64,000 bases of DNA from Pterobdella sp. o SKG-2022 (lineage: Eukaryota; Annelida; Clitellata; Hirudinida; Piscicolidae). Positions 13,898 to 26,630 of this stretch are shown here, piece by piece; within the stretch, counting starts at the first letter, position 1; every line of letters begins with the position of its first letter. The notes under the pieces were generated by a model that saw only the letters and a list, made by a program, of their open reading frames with translations, did no database searches and was not told the DNA's origin. The stretch covers positions 2,228,025 to 2,292,024 of the forward strand of contig OZ038324.1 of the NCBI GenBank assembly GCA_964035795.1, read 5' to 3'. A program made the translations under genes and the position numbers.

Positions 13898-15444
13898 AGC
13901 GCATAACCTTATAACTTAAAGCTTGTACTAAAGTCTTATAACAAAATTTTCCACAAGATATTGTTTTTTCAAGCGAAATATAGGTTTAGAATTTCAAAGA
14001 TATTTAATTTACTATCTTTGATTGATTTTTGAAAATTTCATTTCGGTTTAAAAGCTTTTTGTTCATTGAGACAGCAATACGATTTCCGATCTCTTAACCT
14101 CACCATGAAAATAGAAATATATGAATTGACTATAAGATAAAAAACAACTTAATAGAAAAAAAACAAAAAGTGAAGAAAGAGACACAAGAAAACTGAAAAA
14201 GATATAAAAAAGTTAAAAACTATATAAACACTTAATGTTAAAAAATGAAATAGATAATCAGAAACAATACAACGGATAATAAAAAACAACATAAAAAAAC
14301 AAATAATAAAATAAAGAAAAATAAAACAATAAATAAATAAAAAAATGAGACGAATAATAAAAATGAAAAAAAAAAAATAATAAAACAAATATAATAAAAA
14401 TAAGGAAACAGATATTAAAAACAAATGGGTAATATTAAGAGGTCGTAAATCATATTAGATTGATGTTGCAAAGATGCCTCTTGCTTGTCTTATATCAATG
14501 TCACAAACTCCTATTATGTCTCCAATTGAAATTTTATCGTTTTTTTGGCTGTTTTGATGTTTTTTATTCTAGTTATTTCTTTGTTTCCTGAGTGGTTTGT
14601 TTTGTTTGTTTTTTTTTTGGATTGAATTCAGTTATGAGTTTGGCATGAATTTCAGGAATTTCTAGAACCCACTGACAATAATAATAATAAAATAAAACCA
14701 ATTTCAATAACACAAAAACTGATTTTTTAAAAATAAAGAAAAATCCCATTCAATTGCTTTTTAATTCAAATTTTAAGTTTTCAAAACCGAGTATGCGGTC
14801 AAAAATCATAAGACACCATAAGAAATAGAAATTTGTTGGAATAATTTTGATCGATTCCACTTTTAACGACTCGTTGAGGTTTATGAGGTGTTGTGTGCAA
14901 GTTTATGGCGCTTTATTCTTGTTATTTTTTATTTTTTTTTATTATTTTTAATTTTACTATCATTTTTATGTCGTTTATTTTTTCATTGTTTATTATTTTT
15001 TTTTTATTCTAATTTAATTTCTTATATATTTTCTCCTTAGTTGTGATTTTGAATTACGAATGCAAGTTTCAAGCGGCCTCAAAGTTTTATACTTTCATTT
15101 TTGCAAAGTACAAATGCTTTAGCTCGTTTTTATGTGTCTTTTTTCCTCAGTCATTTATGCTTAAAATTAATGTTGAACATATGAAATATCGATTTAAAAA
15201 GAAAAGCTTGAAACTTGGCTTGAAACAAGAGGGAACATCAAATCTTACTGTGATATCAAAGGTGAGAAGATTAAAAAGTTGAGTCTTGAATGAAACAAAA
15301 TCAAACTTAACCATTCCTGTTTTAGCTGTTAATTGCCATCTCATTTGTTTACCACATCCTGTTACCATTGTTGCAATCAACACAAATCTCTACAGTATTT
15401 TTTATTCCATTGTTTTTATACAAAAAATTTAAAATTTGAATATT

Positions 15445-15515
15445 CTTCCTCTAGCTTAGTGGCAATGGCAACAGACCACCAACCTGTACACACCTGGTTC
15501 AAATCTCAGTTATTT
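15445..15515 (+). mobile_element. tRNA-like SINE head (A and B boxes)
   Basis: TAGCTTAGTGG (15452-15462) fits an RNA polymerase III A box and GGTTCAAATC (15496-15505) fits a B box, spaced as in a tRNA gene. The flanks do not fold as an acceptor stem, so I read it as the head of a tRNA-derived SINE. It abuts the LINE 3' end at 15600. Confidence 0.45.
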
Positions 15516-15599
15516 TTGAAGTTTTAATCGTCAAAACTAACTAAAACTACACCAACCGTAGCCAAATGTTGAACATGCTTCCAAACAGGACTCACGAAG

Positions 15600-17380
15600 T
15601 AGTTATACATCTCAGCCAACCAGAGTTAGTTAACACACATATGATGATGCTCGTCCTTCGCGGACGAAGACGCCACAACTTCTATTTCTGAGTTCTGTGG
15701 GAGCGAAGATGGCTGTCAAGACAATCTTCGCATTAAATTGCTTTGAGCAGTGTGGACAGGGATACGCTGAAGTAGAAAAGGCAGTATTTACTTTTATTTT
15801 GCGACGCTGACGTTTCTGCTCTTGGTCTTCCACACGCCTCGTTTCAAAGCTCGATACACCAGAGGAAACATTGCCAGATAGGCCAGTCTCGGGCTCTTTC
15901 TTTCCAGGTGTCAGAATCAATGTTACAATGTTTCAGAGAAGCCTATAGTGTCTCCTTATATAGCTTTTTTTGACCTCCAAGAAAGCGGTTGTCTTCAATC
16001 AGGTCATCGAAAAACAATTGCCAGTGCTTGGAGCGAGGATGCATCCAAAGCGTCTTGTAACGGCGAAAAATTGTGTTGGTGATCAGTGGCTCATTTTCGG
16101 CTACCCTGCTAAGTTTATTACTATAGTCAGACAGTTCCATGACGACATTGCTGCAGCATTTGCTTATTCCATTTTTCCCCAAAACTCCTGCCCATGATGT
16201 GTAATCAATGCCAACCCTAGTGTTACAATCACCAAGAATGACTATTTTGTCTGCTTTGGGCACAGTAGCAAGTGCTGCTTGCAGGTTTTCGTAAAACATT
16301 TACTTAATCTTATCAGAGTTGGTCATGGTGGTAGCGTAGGCGCTAATCAGAGTAGCGTACCGCTTTTTGGGCAGTGGCAGTCAGCGGTCATCAAACAGTC
16401 ATTAATACCGCTGAGTGGCGAAACTAGCTTGTTGACCAGATTGGATTTGATAGCGAATCCAACTCCTGCCTCAAGGCGTTTATCTTGTTTACGTTCAATC
16501 CAGAAAAAAGTAAAGAAAGCAAATACTTTTGACTATTGACCTTCATCGGTAAGATGTGTTTCGCTAAGGGCTATGATCTGTACCTTGTACCTTGCCAGCT
16601 CTCTTGCAATCAGTACAGACCTCCTTTCAGGTTTGTCAGTCTCAGCATGATCTATCATGATGCGAACGTTGCAAGCGTCAAAGATGAGGGGAATCACCTT
16701 TCTTTTTTTTGTATATTTTTTACCACTTTTGATGGGGTCCCGCTAACCGCGGCTAGCTGACTAGGATAGGGTGAAGCAAGCAATGTTTGAAACACCTTTT
16801 TTAGTCTTTTTTCTAGGCTAGGAGAAAAGCAGTGCTGTCTTAAAAAGGCTGCTTCGTCACTCAGGTGGCTGCCGAAACCTATCGCTACTTTTGTCGATAG
16901 AAGACGACGATATGGCCTGAGTTGCCCACGTGTAGAATTGTGACTACGTCTTCCAGCATATCCATGCTTGTCACTTTTTCACGTCCCCATCGCTGCAGAG
17001 CTTGAAGAAAAATGATGTGAGAAATGGATTTGATGAAGTTGTGGCTTGTGCGTGAATTGCGCATGGTCATCAGTCTCACACTCTCATTTTGGCCCATCTA
17101 TATCCAGCAGCAAGAAAATGTCGAGACGGCTAGAGATAAGTCAAGATGCAGTGGATAGCCATGCCGTCTTAATGCCTTGACATGCCCTATGCTCTCCACA
17201 AAAGCGTTGCAGAACCGCCTTCTTGGCCGTTGGATCAAATTGATCTCGTCCACCCTAGCTGCCGGAGCTGGCTCACATGGGATAGGCATCTTCTATTTAA
17301 TTTCTGTTGAATAACAGGTTGCTTCCGCTCCTAACATGGAGCCTCCCCGCAAGGCAGCGGAAAATCGTAGTTGTGTGAAC
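15600..17380 (-). mobile_element. Internally deleted LINE (5' region, endonuclease, C-terminal zinc finger; RT missing)
   Basis: On the minus strand a GC-rich leader (near 17340-17300) precedes a short 5' frame and a broken endonuclease. The endonuclease has KIVILGDCNTRVG, WAGVLGKNGISKC and TLWMHPRSKHWQ (15943-16299). The next part is the polyprotein C-terminus with a YPCPHCSKQF zinc-finger-like motif (15630-15900). The reverse transcriptase that should lie between them is absent, so the copy carries a large internal deletion. It is probably of the CR1/Jockey superfamily. Several stops and frameshifts show decay. Confidence 0.82.
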
Positions 17381-17779
17381 AAAATTTGATACTATTATAC
17401 GTGTTATTATTACTAATAAGTGTTTTTTTAAATATGTAAGAAAGAAAGCAAAAATATGGAAAAAAAATATTCATAAATAGTTAACTATTCCTAAAAGCTT
17501 AGATAATTAAGTATAAAAATTTTTTTATAAATATATTTAAATATACGAATATATACCTCAATATCAACATGCGAGTATGAATCTTTTAGTTCGCCTTATT
17601 TACAACATATATTTTTGTTGACAACTTTTATTTCCGTCAAATCAAATTCAGCTTTATCATAAAAACATTAGCCAGTAATAAATAAATGCTAATATATAAA
17701 TAACCAACGAATAACAGTGCCTTAGGTAATAATAATGGCCATTTTTATTTAACTTATTAGCACAATTTTTATTTTTCAA

Positions 17780-17895
17780 CAAAAAACATCAAATAAGAAG
17801 AATTTTTTAGACATTTAAAAATTCCTCTCATTTGAGGTTTTTCGTTACAAAAAAGTGAAGAAAAATACATGCGATGTCTCTGAAAAGTTATATCT
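17780..17895 (+). repeat. Repeat matching 20480-20560, outside the Penelope-like element
   Basis: AAAACATCAAATAAGA-GAATTTTT and GAAGAAAAATACAT-CGATG-CTGAAAAGTT occur in the same order here and at about 20490-20562, as direct repeats about 2.7 kb apart. They may be the outer terminal repeats of the Penelope insertion or parts of a second copy. Confidence 0.6.
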
Positions 17896-17976
17896 TATAT
17901 TGGTTTATTGAATTATTTTCAAAAAGAAACCTATTTAATATTGGATGATTGGCAAAAATGTGAATGGATAGAAGAC

Positions 17977-18073
17977 AATTATTTTACGTCAATTTATGGA
18001 AGAATTTTAGTAAATTTATTGTGCAAAACAAATAGTTATAATTTTCGATAAGTTTAGCCTTATCATAAAACAT
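17977..18073 (+). repeat. Left arm of inverted repeat around the Penelope-like element
   Basis: This ~97-bp segment is the reverse complement, with few mismatches, of 19877-19979. The shorter 19513-19579 copy shares part of it in the same orientation as the right arm. The arms enclose the Penelope-like coding remains. Confidence 0.8.
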
Positions 18074-18239
18074 GAGCGGAAAAAAGATATTCAGTAACTA
18101 TGGTTATGAAGCAGTTTAAACAAAGATAAGTAGTATAATTTGGTTATTAAATAATTTAGAAACCAATTTTTTTTCTAATGCTATTATTTCAATGTTAAGT
18201 TGCAACTTCAGAAAAATTTTTTCAGATGTAGAGAAATTA

Positions 18240-19450
18240 ATCTCCATGCCTCCCCTTTTTTGCTTTTTCCAAGTTCTTATAGTTAAATTTATGCAACATC
18301 ATCAGTATTGGGTCCCAGGCACTTGTTTCCACCTGAAACTGTGGGTCATTGTAGCCATTCCTTACCGATTTATTTTTTCTTATTTCCAGGCTCTCCGATA
18401 TTAATAGTTTCATTTGAAGGGATGCTTCATTTTTTTAATTATTGTTTTCAGGATCACTGGCTTATCCCAGTCAACTTTTCCTTGGGAGCATTCTCTTGCG
18501 TGCTTGCTTATACCTGAAATTGTGTTTGAGTCCTTATTTGATGTTACATCTCCTTCATGTTGCTTCATCCGGGTCTTTATATTGACCCTTGTCTGCCCGA
18601 TGTAACACTTTTCAAGATTGCACGAACATTTCAGTTTGTATATCCCTTTTTGGTCCAATATATTGTTTTGTTTTATTTGCAGCACAAAGAATGTTTTTTA
18701 GTTTGGGACCAGAAGAGGAGTGGAAGGACACACTATTATTGGTGAATGCTTTTTTTAACTGTTGATTGATATGTAAGGTGTAAGGTATTGAGACCCATGT
18801 AATATGCTTCTTATATTTTGTTTTTTTTCTATTTTGGCTTTTTTTATACATTTTGAACTTTAATTTTAACCTGTTTTTATTGGTGAATCTGATTTTTTTG
18901 ATTTATATGTTTGGGCAATTTGGTGTAATTATTTTCTGTTATAGCTATTGTTTTCAAAGTTTTTTATTAGAAACTCCATTTCTTTTTTAAAAATTAGTTC
19001 TTTTGAACATTACTTGTAAGCCCGAGATACAGCTCTTTTGAACACTTCTAACCATATATTGGGGATTTAGCTGGATTGAGGGTTTATTGTTAGCCCTGTG
19101 TGTGATGGTTTCTGGTAAACTGTTGTCGATAAGCTCCCATCTTTTTCTTTGATGACTAATGTGTCCTAGAATGGGATTCTAGAGTTCACTTCTATTTCAT
19201 ACTGAAACTTATTTTTGCGTCTACTTCGTTCAAAATATTTATGAACTCTGTGTGTGTACGATTGTTGCTTTTTTGCATGATTCCGGATGTGTCGTCCATG
19301 TAGACCTTGAGGGCTCGCTGTGCTTTGATATTTCTTTTTTTGGAAATTTTCATTGCCTCATTCTTAGTATGGTCCATCCACACTTGGGCAATGGCCACCA
19401 TTAGGCTGAAGCCAATGGGTGCGGAGTCATGCGTGGTATAGTGGTTTTTG
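18240..19450 (-). mobile_element. Penelope-like element, degenerate (RT and GIY-YIG endonuclease)
   Basis: The minus strand carries an RT core (KVYMDDTSG near 19290) and then IPF-stop-DTLVIKEKDGSLSTT and VYQKPSHTG, the conserved post-catalytic part of Penelope-type RTs. Downstream (18410-18685) is a GIY-YIG endonuclease: KGIYKLKC, CYIGQT, R and H residues in order, then a C-terminal region with SLEIRKNK. The linkage of RT to GIY-YIG is diagnostic for endonuclease-bearing Penelope-like elements. In-frame stops and frameshifts show it is dead. Related repeats flank it on both sides. Confidence 0.88.
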
Positions 19451-19876
19451 TCGTATAGAAAGTCCGAAGAAGAAATGCAAAGGCTTATGAGATCTTTTTT
19501 GTCATTAGGTGTGAGCTATTTATTTTGCTCAATAAATTTACTAAAATTCTTTCATGAATCGACGTAAAAAGATTGTCAAATATTATTTATAAGTAAATTT
19601 AAGATGTCTGAAAAGTTAAATGGATAGAAGTCTATTTAACCATGGGGAATAAAAAGAATAGAAAACTTAAATGAAAATGAAAGTTAGCCTTAACAGATCT
19701 TGTTTTAAGTATTCAATTTGTTGAAATAATGTTAATTTCCTAAGAAAAATTTTCAAATTAAAGAAATTAGAAAACTTAGTTTAAGTTTTCAAAATGGCGT
19801 TCTTAAAAAATGTCTGGAAAAGATTGTTAGACTGTCACATGTCATAAAATAGTTACTAAATAAAATTTTTTCGCTA

Positions 19877-19979
19877 ATGTTTTATGATAAAATTAAACTT
19901 ATCGAAAATTATAGCTATTTATTTTGCTCAATAAATTTACTAAAATTCTTATATAAATCGACGTCAAAAAAATTGTCAA
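19877..19979 (-). repeat. Right arm of inverted repeat around the Penelope-like element
   Basis: Inverted copy of 17977-18073. A partial copy at 19513-19579 has the same orientation as this arm. The shared core includes TTTTCGATAAGTTTA next to a TTATCATAAAACAT block. Confidence 0.8.
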
Positions 19980-22624
19980 TGTCTGTATGTTATGCTTTAA
20001 AATTGAATAAGTTACATTGGAAAAATTTGAGTCTTATTTTATTTAGAATATGACTTATTTGTGAGTTATTTTACAATAAAAAGATAACTTCAACAAAATT
20101 TTTAGTGAAAAATAACGTGTATCATAAAACAACACAAAAATGCTTGAGAAGAAAAAATGTTAAAATATCACCATTTCTAGAAAGAATAATAAAAAACTGA
20201 CTCACCTTTGAATTTTTATGAAATTCTATCGTAAGAAACAAAATTAAAGTCTTAAATAGACTGATTAATTACCGAGGATGACTATAAGGTTTTAGCTGCT
20301 GCTTAAGTTAGCTGTGTATAAGAAAATAAATCAAATTTCAGAAAATACTTTTGGTTTGAGGTTTTTTTAACATGTGAGTTTCAAAGATGCACTTATTATT
20401 AAAGAACTTTTAAAGTAACGATCAAACATGGAGTTGAATTAAATGAAACTAAAAAACAATATCAACTTTTGAACTCTACAAATTTTGTAACGAAAAACAT
20501 CAAATAAGAGGAATTTTTACAAAATATTGAAGAAAAATACATACGATGTTTCTGAAAAGTTGAAAAACTCTACAAATTGTATTTATAAAGCAAAAAATAT
20601 CGTGTGGAATTATAATTATGGCTATGAATTCACGAAAAATATTATGAAATTATTCTATATAAATTACTTCCAAACTAATAATAATAATTATTATTATACA
20701 AATAAATTATTTTGTTCGAAATTGTAGGAATCAAAGAGAGTGTAATAGTTTGGAGGTGTGACGTCAAAAAGCAAAAAAATAATTGATTTTGTCGTGAGGT
20801 GATTATTTTTTTATGTTTTTTGTTTTTTATTAGCAATAAATTTAATTTTTATTGCCGATTGTGAAGTGATGTTATTACTGAAGTTAATTTCCAGTGTGGT
20901 TTTGAAATCTTTTCAAACTTTTATTAAATTGATTTTCAAATTGAAAATTTTTTAATTTGAACAAAAATTTATTAGCTAATCAAAACTTCAAATAATAATT
21001 TATTTTTTACCAAACCCAGCCAAAAACAACACAACAACAACAAGAAGCACAACCGTGTCAAACTTTTATTGTCCTCTCAGAGGCCGAAAGATCAACAGTA
21101 ATTTAAAATTTACAAGATGGAAATTGGAAAGCAATCAGAAAACACAAAATAAGGCAAGGTAACATGTCGTAAAATTTTTTTATCGCTTTTTTATTGCTTT
21201 CCTCCGGACGAAAAAGATTTCTCCCAAATTGATCGACTGTTTCATTTCTTTTTTGATAACTCTTCATATTTTTTATATTGTTTTTAATAATTATGAATTT
21301 TTATTCAACTTCTAACAAGGTATTCAAGTTTTCAAGAATGGTGACACAAGTCTGGCATCAGTGTTGAAGTAGAAGTTTATGGTGCAATGTGATAATTAAA
21401 ATAGCATAATTTTGTACTACATGCAAAACTAAATACCATCAAAGTTTTGATTATGAATACTCAAAAAACATTTGGAAATAATCTAATAGACAAATACAAA
21501 ATGGTACATAAATAAAAATAATGTATATAAACAAAAAAATACAAAATAAAATAAATATACAAAAAATGATAAAAAAATAAAATAAAAATATGAAAAAACT
21601 AATACAAAAATATAATAAAAATATACAAAACTAATACGAAAATAAAATACCCGCAGACGAATACCTCCAATACCACCAATACACAACAACACACGACAGA
21701 GTACCTGGCAATTTAGCGCTAATAAAAGTTATTTGTTTCAATCGTTGAGGCAATAAGAATTAATAAAAACATAAATTTTTCTTTTAATTATTATTTTTAT
21801 TGTTATGGTGGGTGTTATAAAACTATGGTTAACATGGAAGAATGTAGGAAGTTATTTTGAACTCCCATCATTCAAACGTTGTATTAATATTTTATGTCCA
21901 TATATGAACAATTTAAAGTAGATTAACTTTTAAACACTGGGATAAAAATCTAAGTTCAAATTTAAACAAAGATTTATGGCTTGGTGATTGTTTGAAGGCG
22001 GATGTAGTTGGTTGTAGTTCATCTATTGAGCAGAAGGTGAACCTCTGAAACCTACCTGCCACATTGGAGGCTGGAAACTTCACGTCTAATGCATGATATT
22101 TTTCAGAGCAACTTGAATTCAATTGTTTGAGAGTAAATTTTGGCTGTTTAGTTGCCATTTTCAAATTTTTTTGGAGCGGTGGCAAACGAAAACTTCTAGG
22201 TTGCAGTAGTTCTGTATTGGAGCCTTGTGTGTAGAATCTGGTGAGACTGTGAAGCTCTATGGCACTTTTGTTGGAGATTTGATCTCATGAAGAATTTGTT
22301 TTTAATGATGTTGGTGATGGAGGTAGTGGTGTGGTGTTGATGATGGTAGCAAAGATCCTTTGGAAAAATCGCTCGTTTTTTTTAGTTTTACATTTTTTGA
22401 AATTTTTGCTGATAAGAAATTATGTTTTGTGATATAAATGAAATTTTTTGATGAATTGTTTATAAAAACAAAAAAAAATTAAAAAAAACGAGTAATAAAA
22501 ACATAAATAACACTTGAGATTTTACATTTGTTTGATTGTATGGTGGAGATTATTTTAGCGTTGAAAAGAAAAGAACTAAAAATAGAAACAATTAATATAT
22601 ACTTTCAAAGAGTCAGGAAAGGTT

Positions 22625-23000
22625 GGATGAATGGATAGATGGATAGATGGATGGATGGATGGATGGATGATTGAATTAATGTATGGCGATTTGTTGTTTG
22701 AAAAGATGGATAACGAGTAAAAATTTATTGAAAATGAAATTTGAAATCAATTCCCAAACTTTAAATGGCTTGACATGCAAAGAATAATGGTTTTAAAAAT
22801 AATATTTTTATAAAAAATAAATGAATAAAAATTAGGCAAGGAATTGTGTTATAAAGACTTTATAATTGATTGATGGATGGATGCATGATGGATGCTGGTA
22901 ATAGGAAAAAAATGGGATTATGATTTTGAGGCGTGAGGTGAAGACCTAGATGGATGGATGGATGGGTGGAAGATGGATGGATGGATGGGTGGGTGGAGGA
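22625..23000 (+). repeat. (GGAT)n microsatellite blocks
   Basis: Short GGATGGATG runs at 22625-22672, 22868-22890 and 22948-23000, separated by unique AT-rich DNA. Confidence 0.9.
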
Positions 23001-23249
23001 AAGGCGAATGGGTTGATAGATGGATAGATAAAAGAATAAATGAATTAACTAACGTTTTAATTGATTAATAAATTGATGGATAAATAAGTACATGCTATTT
23101 TTATGAATAACTTTAAATCAGATTTTCATCGAAGGTGTGATAAACGTGAAATTACAGAAAAAGCTATATTGATGGAAGGAAATAAGTTGATGAAAAATGA
23201 ATTCGAAAACATTTGTCAGTGCAAAATCATCACCACTTTCCACATCAAA

Positions 23250-24005
23250 CGTACCTTCTTCCGCTCTTATTCACTTCTTTGGAATCACTTCCGGCGACAC
23301 CACTCACTTCCGGTCAAAGTGGCCAAAAAAAAGTATGGCATTATAGAATTTTTGTTAAATTTCGAAATTGTTTTTTTGTTTGAGTTTCATTTTGACACTT
23401 TTTTTTGAACCTGTCTAAATGTAAATTCGATTAAAAGACCATTTGAAACAATTTTTAGCGGAAAACTTTTGAATTGAGTTTGCTCAAAGTTTTGGTGTCT
23501 CATTTTTGTTCGCCTGTCAAATTAACAACAACATTCAAAAAGAACGCCACAATAAAGTGAATTTATTTTAAAATAACACGATAAAAAGGGAAATTAGATA
23601 AAAATTTTAACTGAATGAAACTTAAATATTTTGAATCTTTTGATGAATTTTCTCTTTAACACGAACTTATTTATTATTCAAAACTCTGCAATCTTCAACA
23701 AAAAACTTCGCAACAAAACACTAAAAAATTAAAAGATAAGCTTTGAAAATATTTTAAGCGTAAAATATTTATTTCCAGCGTTGAAAAACTTGTCTACGTC
23801 ATAGCACCGGTTGACCCCAGAATAAAAATAGAAATTTAAAATTGGAAATGAGGCGCGTAATCACACCAAAGAACAATCAGAAGACCATCGATCATTCATG
23901 GTGACGTCAACAAAGAACTGAAATTAGACGAGCAAAGAATAAATAATAATCAAGTTTGAAAGATCACTATCATAACTTGAGGGCGATAAAAGGCTTAAAT
24001 AGCTA
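23250..24005. promoter_or_regulatory. Candidate regulatory island (ETS pair, CRE, GATA)
   Basis: Two CACTTCCGG sites about 20 bp apart (23287 and 23304 region) lie upstream of a perfect TGACGTCA (23901-23908) and GGGCGATAAAAGG (about 23990). No coding sequence is recognised between them. Confidence 0.3.
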
Positions 24006-24209
24006 TTATTTACGGAGTTTAAGTCCATAAAATGGTTGAGAGATTTGACATGTTGAGATGGTCCAATAAAAAATTAATGCCAACTAATTTAGTTTCATAT
24101 CAATGTTCACTTTTAATTTAGTGGCCATATTGGCCAATCTGCACCACCTTCAACAAATTCTCAGCATCAAAAACTCCATCATCCCTTGATAGATCCGCAC
24201 AAGATGGAT

Positions 24210-24415
24210 GAGAAGTGATGGAGGGATGAATGAGAAAGGGTGAAGAGATGGAGGGATGGATGAAAAGGGATGAAGGGATGGATAAAAAGGGGTGAAAAGA
24301 TGGAGGGATGGATGAAAAGGGGTGAAGGGATGGATGAAAAGGGGTGAAGAGATGGAGGGATGGATGAAAAGGGGTGAAGAGATGGAGGGATGGATGAAAA
24401 GGGGTGAAGAGATGA
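24210..24415 (+). repeat. 30-bp minisatellite
   Basis: About six to seven tandem copies of a ~30-bp purine-only unit (ATGGAGGGATGGATGAAAAG then GGGTGAAGAG), probably grown from an ATGG microsatellite. The His/Pro/Phe-rich open frames on the minus strand are by-products. Confidence 0.92.
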
Positions 24416-24888
24416 AAAAAATCAAGAAATACTAGAATAGTGAAATAAACAGAGCTTGGAAAGAATGAAAAATTTGGAGGTATGGCGGAAAAGGAAAAAT
24501 GAATAACGAAAGTGGTGAAGAGGTGAGAATCGGTTGAGGGATAAAGTAGTGAAGAAGATGGTAGGATAGAAAGAAAATAATGGAAGGATGTAGAAATAGA
24601 AATGGGTTGATAAAATATCAGAAGATGAAGCAGGATGATAAGATGGAAAGATGTGAATGAATGAAAAGAGATGAAAGCAAGAATGAAATAATGAAGGAAT
24701 GAAGAGATGTAGAAATGAGTAGGGGTGATAAAAGTGGTTGATAGATATATGGATAAAGAGGGGTAGAGGGACAGAGAAAAAAGCAAGATTAAAGCATAGA
24801 GAATGATAGAAAAAAACGGAAGGACAGAGAGGTAATGAGGATTGAGGATGGAGGGTGGAAGGTGTTGGAATAAAAACTGGGGGATGGA

Positions 24889-25012
24889 AGGATGGATGGA
24901 TGGATGGATGGATGGATGGATGGATGGATGGATGGATGGAAGGATAAATGAATGGATGGATGTATGGATAAATGAATGGATTGATAGATAGATGAATGGA
25001 TGGATGGAAAAT
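24889..25012 (+). repeat. (GGAT)n microsatellite
   Basis: A nearly perfect GGAT run followed by diverged GGATAAATGAAT units. A ~36-bp unit at about 25053-25125 is duplicated in tandem. Confidence 0.95.
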
Positions 25013-25335
25013 GAGCTTGTAAATGGCTAAAAAATTTAAAAGCTGGAGGAATGAATGTATGAGTAAAAAGTTGGATGGATAAGTAGGTATATATGAGTAA
25101 AAAGTTGGATGGATAAGTAGGTATATAAACAGAAAAATAAAAAAATGTTGAAGGAGAGAACGGATAGATAGACGAGTGATAAAAGAAAGAATATAAAAAT
25201 AGAAGAAAAGCTTGAGAGAATTTCATAAAAAAAGAATGAAGTTGGATGAATATGGCTTTGTTTGGTTATCTTAATTATAATCAGGAATAACGACAGGCAA
25301 GTATAATTATGAGTTTGTGGATAAAGATGAGACCT

Positions 25336-25500
25336 TATGATGATGATGATAAGTGGGATGAGGGTGATGATGATGGTGATGAGAAGGAGGAGGAGGAGGA
25401 GGAGGAGGAGGAGGAGGAGGAGGAGGAGGATGATGGTAAGTGGGATGAGGGGGATGGTGATGATGATGATGATGATGGTTATGATGATGATGTTATAAGA
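25336..25500 (+). repeat. GAT/GAG triplet repeat
   Basis: (GAT)n flanks a pure (GAG)n run (25384-25428). The acidic open frame across it is repeat-encoded. Confidence 0.95.
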
Positions 25501-26014
25501 ATTGAGATGAAGTGGTAATGATGAGAAAAGCCCATACATTCAGCAAATGACAAGCATTGAAAGAGGCGAGTGGTTTTGAGGAGATCAATGAGGTTAAAAT
25601 TAAAAATACAAGCGACAATAATCACAAATAAAATACACAAAATTGCAGCAATTACTACAATGACAGACAAGAATGCAAACAAAGACAATTAAAAGAACAA
25701 ATCCTGCAATTATCCGCTGAGAAATATTTCTATAACATGCGGGTCTGTTATTTTATTATCGCTCAAGCAAGTGCCACGTGGAATTTCAGTATTATCGTTC
25801 AGAATGTATTATCACTCATGTCATTTCGCATGCGTTCACATCGTATTAAAAAATTAGGCGCTAGATAAGGTCAAAGGTCAGGAATTTTTGGCGTTTCTTT
25901 GGTTACAGTTATTTGGTGGTTGTGATGAGGATTTGTGGATGGTTTTTTGATTCTTTTAAAAGTTTTTTTTATCTGTGTGGGGTAATTTGTATCATTATTT
26001 TTGAAAACCCCATA

Positions 26015-26041
26015 CAAAAACACACACACAAAAACACATAA

Positions 26042-26074
<33 letters not shown>

Positions 26075-26075
26075 A
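26015..26075 (+). repeat. (CA)n microsatellite
   Basis: CACACA runs interrupted by AAAACACATAAA. Confidence 0.95.
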
Positions 26076-26586
26076 TTTGATCTGCTCTTCACAGCAGGAT
26101 TAACTTCTTTTCAGAAGCATCAATACCAGTTATTATTTTTTTCTTAAGTTAATCTTTTTATTGTTCTTTTGTTTTTCTCACTGTTTCATTATTATTATTA
26201 TTTTTATTATTGATATTATTATGATATTTTATTTCTTTTGTGTAAACTTCAACTGTTGGTTGAATCGTTATTTTCCCTATCATTCAGCTCAACTTTTATT
26301 GCGGTGTAATCAAACAACCTTCAATACCGCTCATGTCATAATATACCAAATATTATTTCCTAATATACCACAAAAATCATTATAACATAATATACCACAT
26401 AGTTTATTCTGTCATGATATACCATAAACTATAACCAATATTTCATTATGCCATAATTTGTGGAATATAATATTATTTCGTAATGAACTACATTCATATG
26501 TTTTTATCTAGCAAACAGTCATAAATTATATTTTATATACTATTATTCTTTTAGAGACATCGTAAGTAATTGTGTTTTATAACTCA

Positions 26587-26630
26587 CTAATGCATTATGA
26601 TAAGGTTGTACTTATCGAAAATTTTAGTTT
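26587..26630 (-). repeat. Copy of dispersed TTTTCGATAAG repeat
   Basis: On the minus strand this 44-bp segment (AAACTAAAATTTTCGATAAG then ACCTTATC and CATTAG) matches 49461-49504 with about five mismatches. It is related to 18034-18073, 19877-19915 and 62596-62635. Confidence 0.65.

Larger units (their letters stand above)
6760..15444. other. Intergenic AT-rich DNA, no gene seen
   Basis: Contains the regulatory-like island at 7430, a C/A-rich tract, a G/T-rich tract (9560-9740), the foldback element and the N gap. The stretch 10980-11640 reads like decayed coding sequence but matches no family I recognise. Confidence 0.55.

Noticed and set aside
21913..22185. 90-codon minus-strand frame as a host gene
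   Set aside because: No recognised domain and no promoter or splice support; length is possible by chance.
24118..25226. Several long Phe/Ser/His/Pro-rich minus-strand frames
   Set aside because: Derived from purine-rich minisatellite and GGAT repeats on the plus strand.
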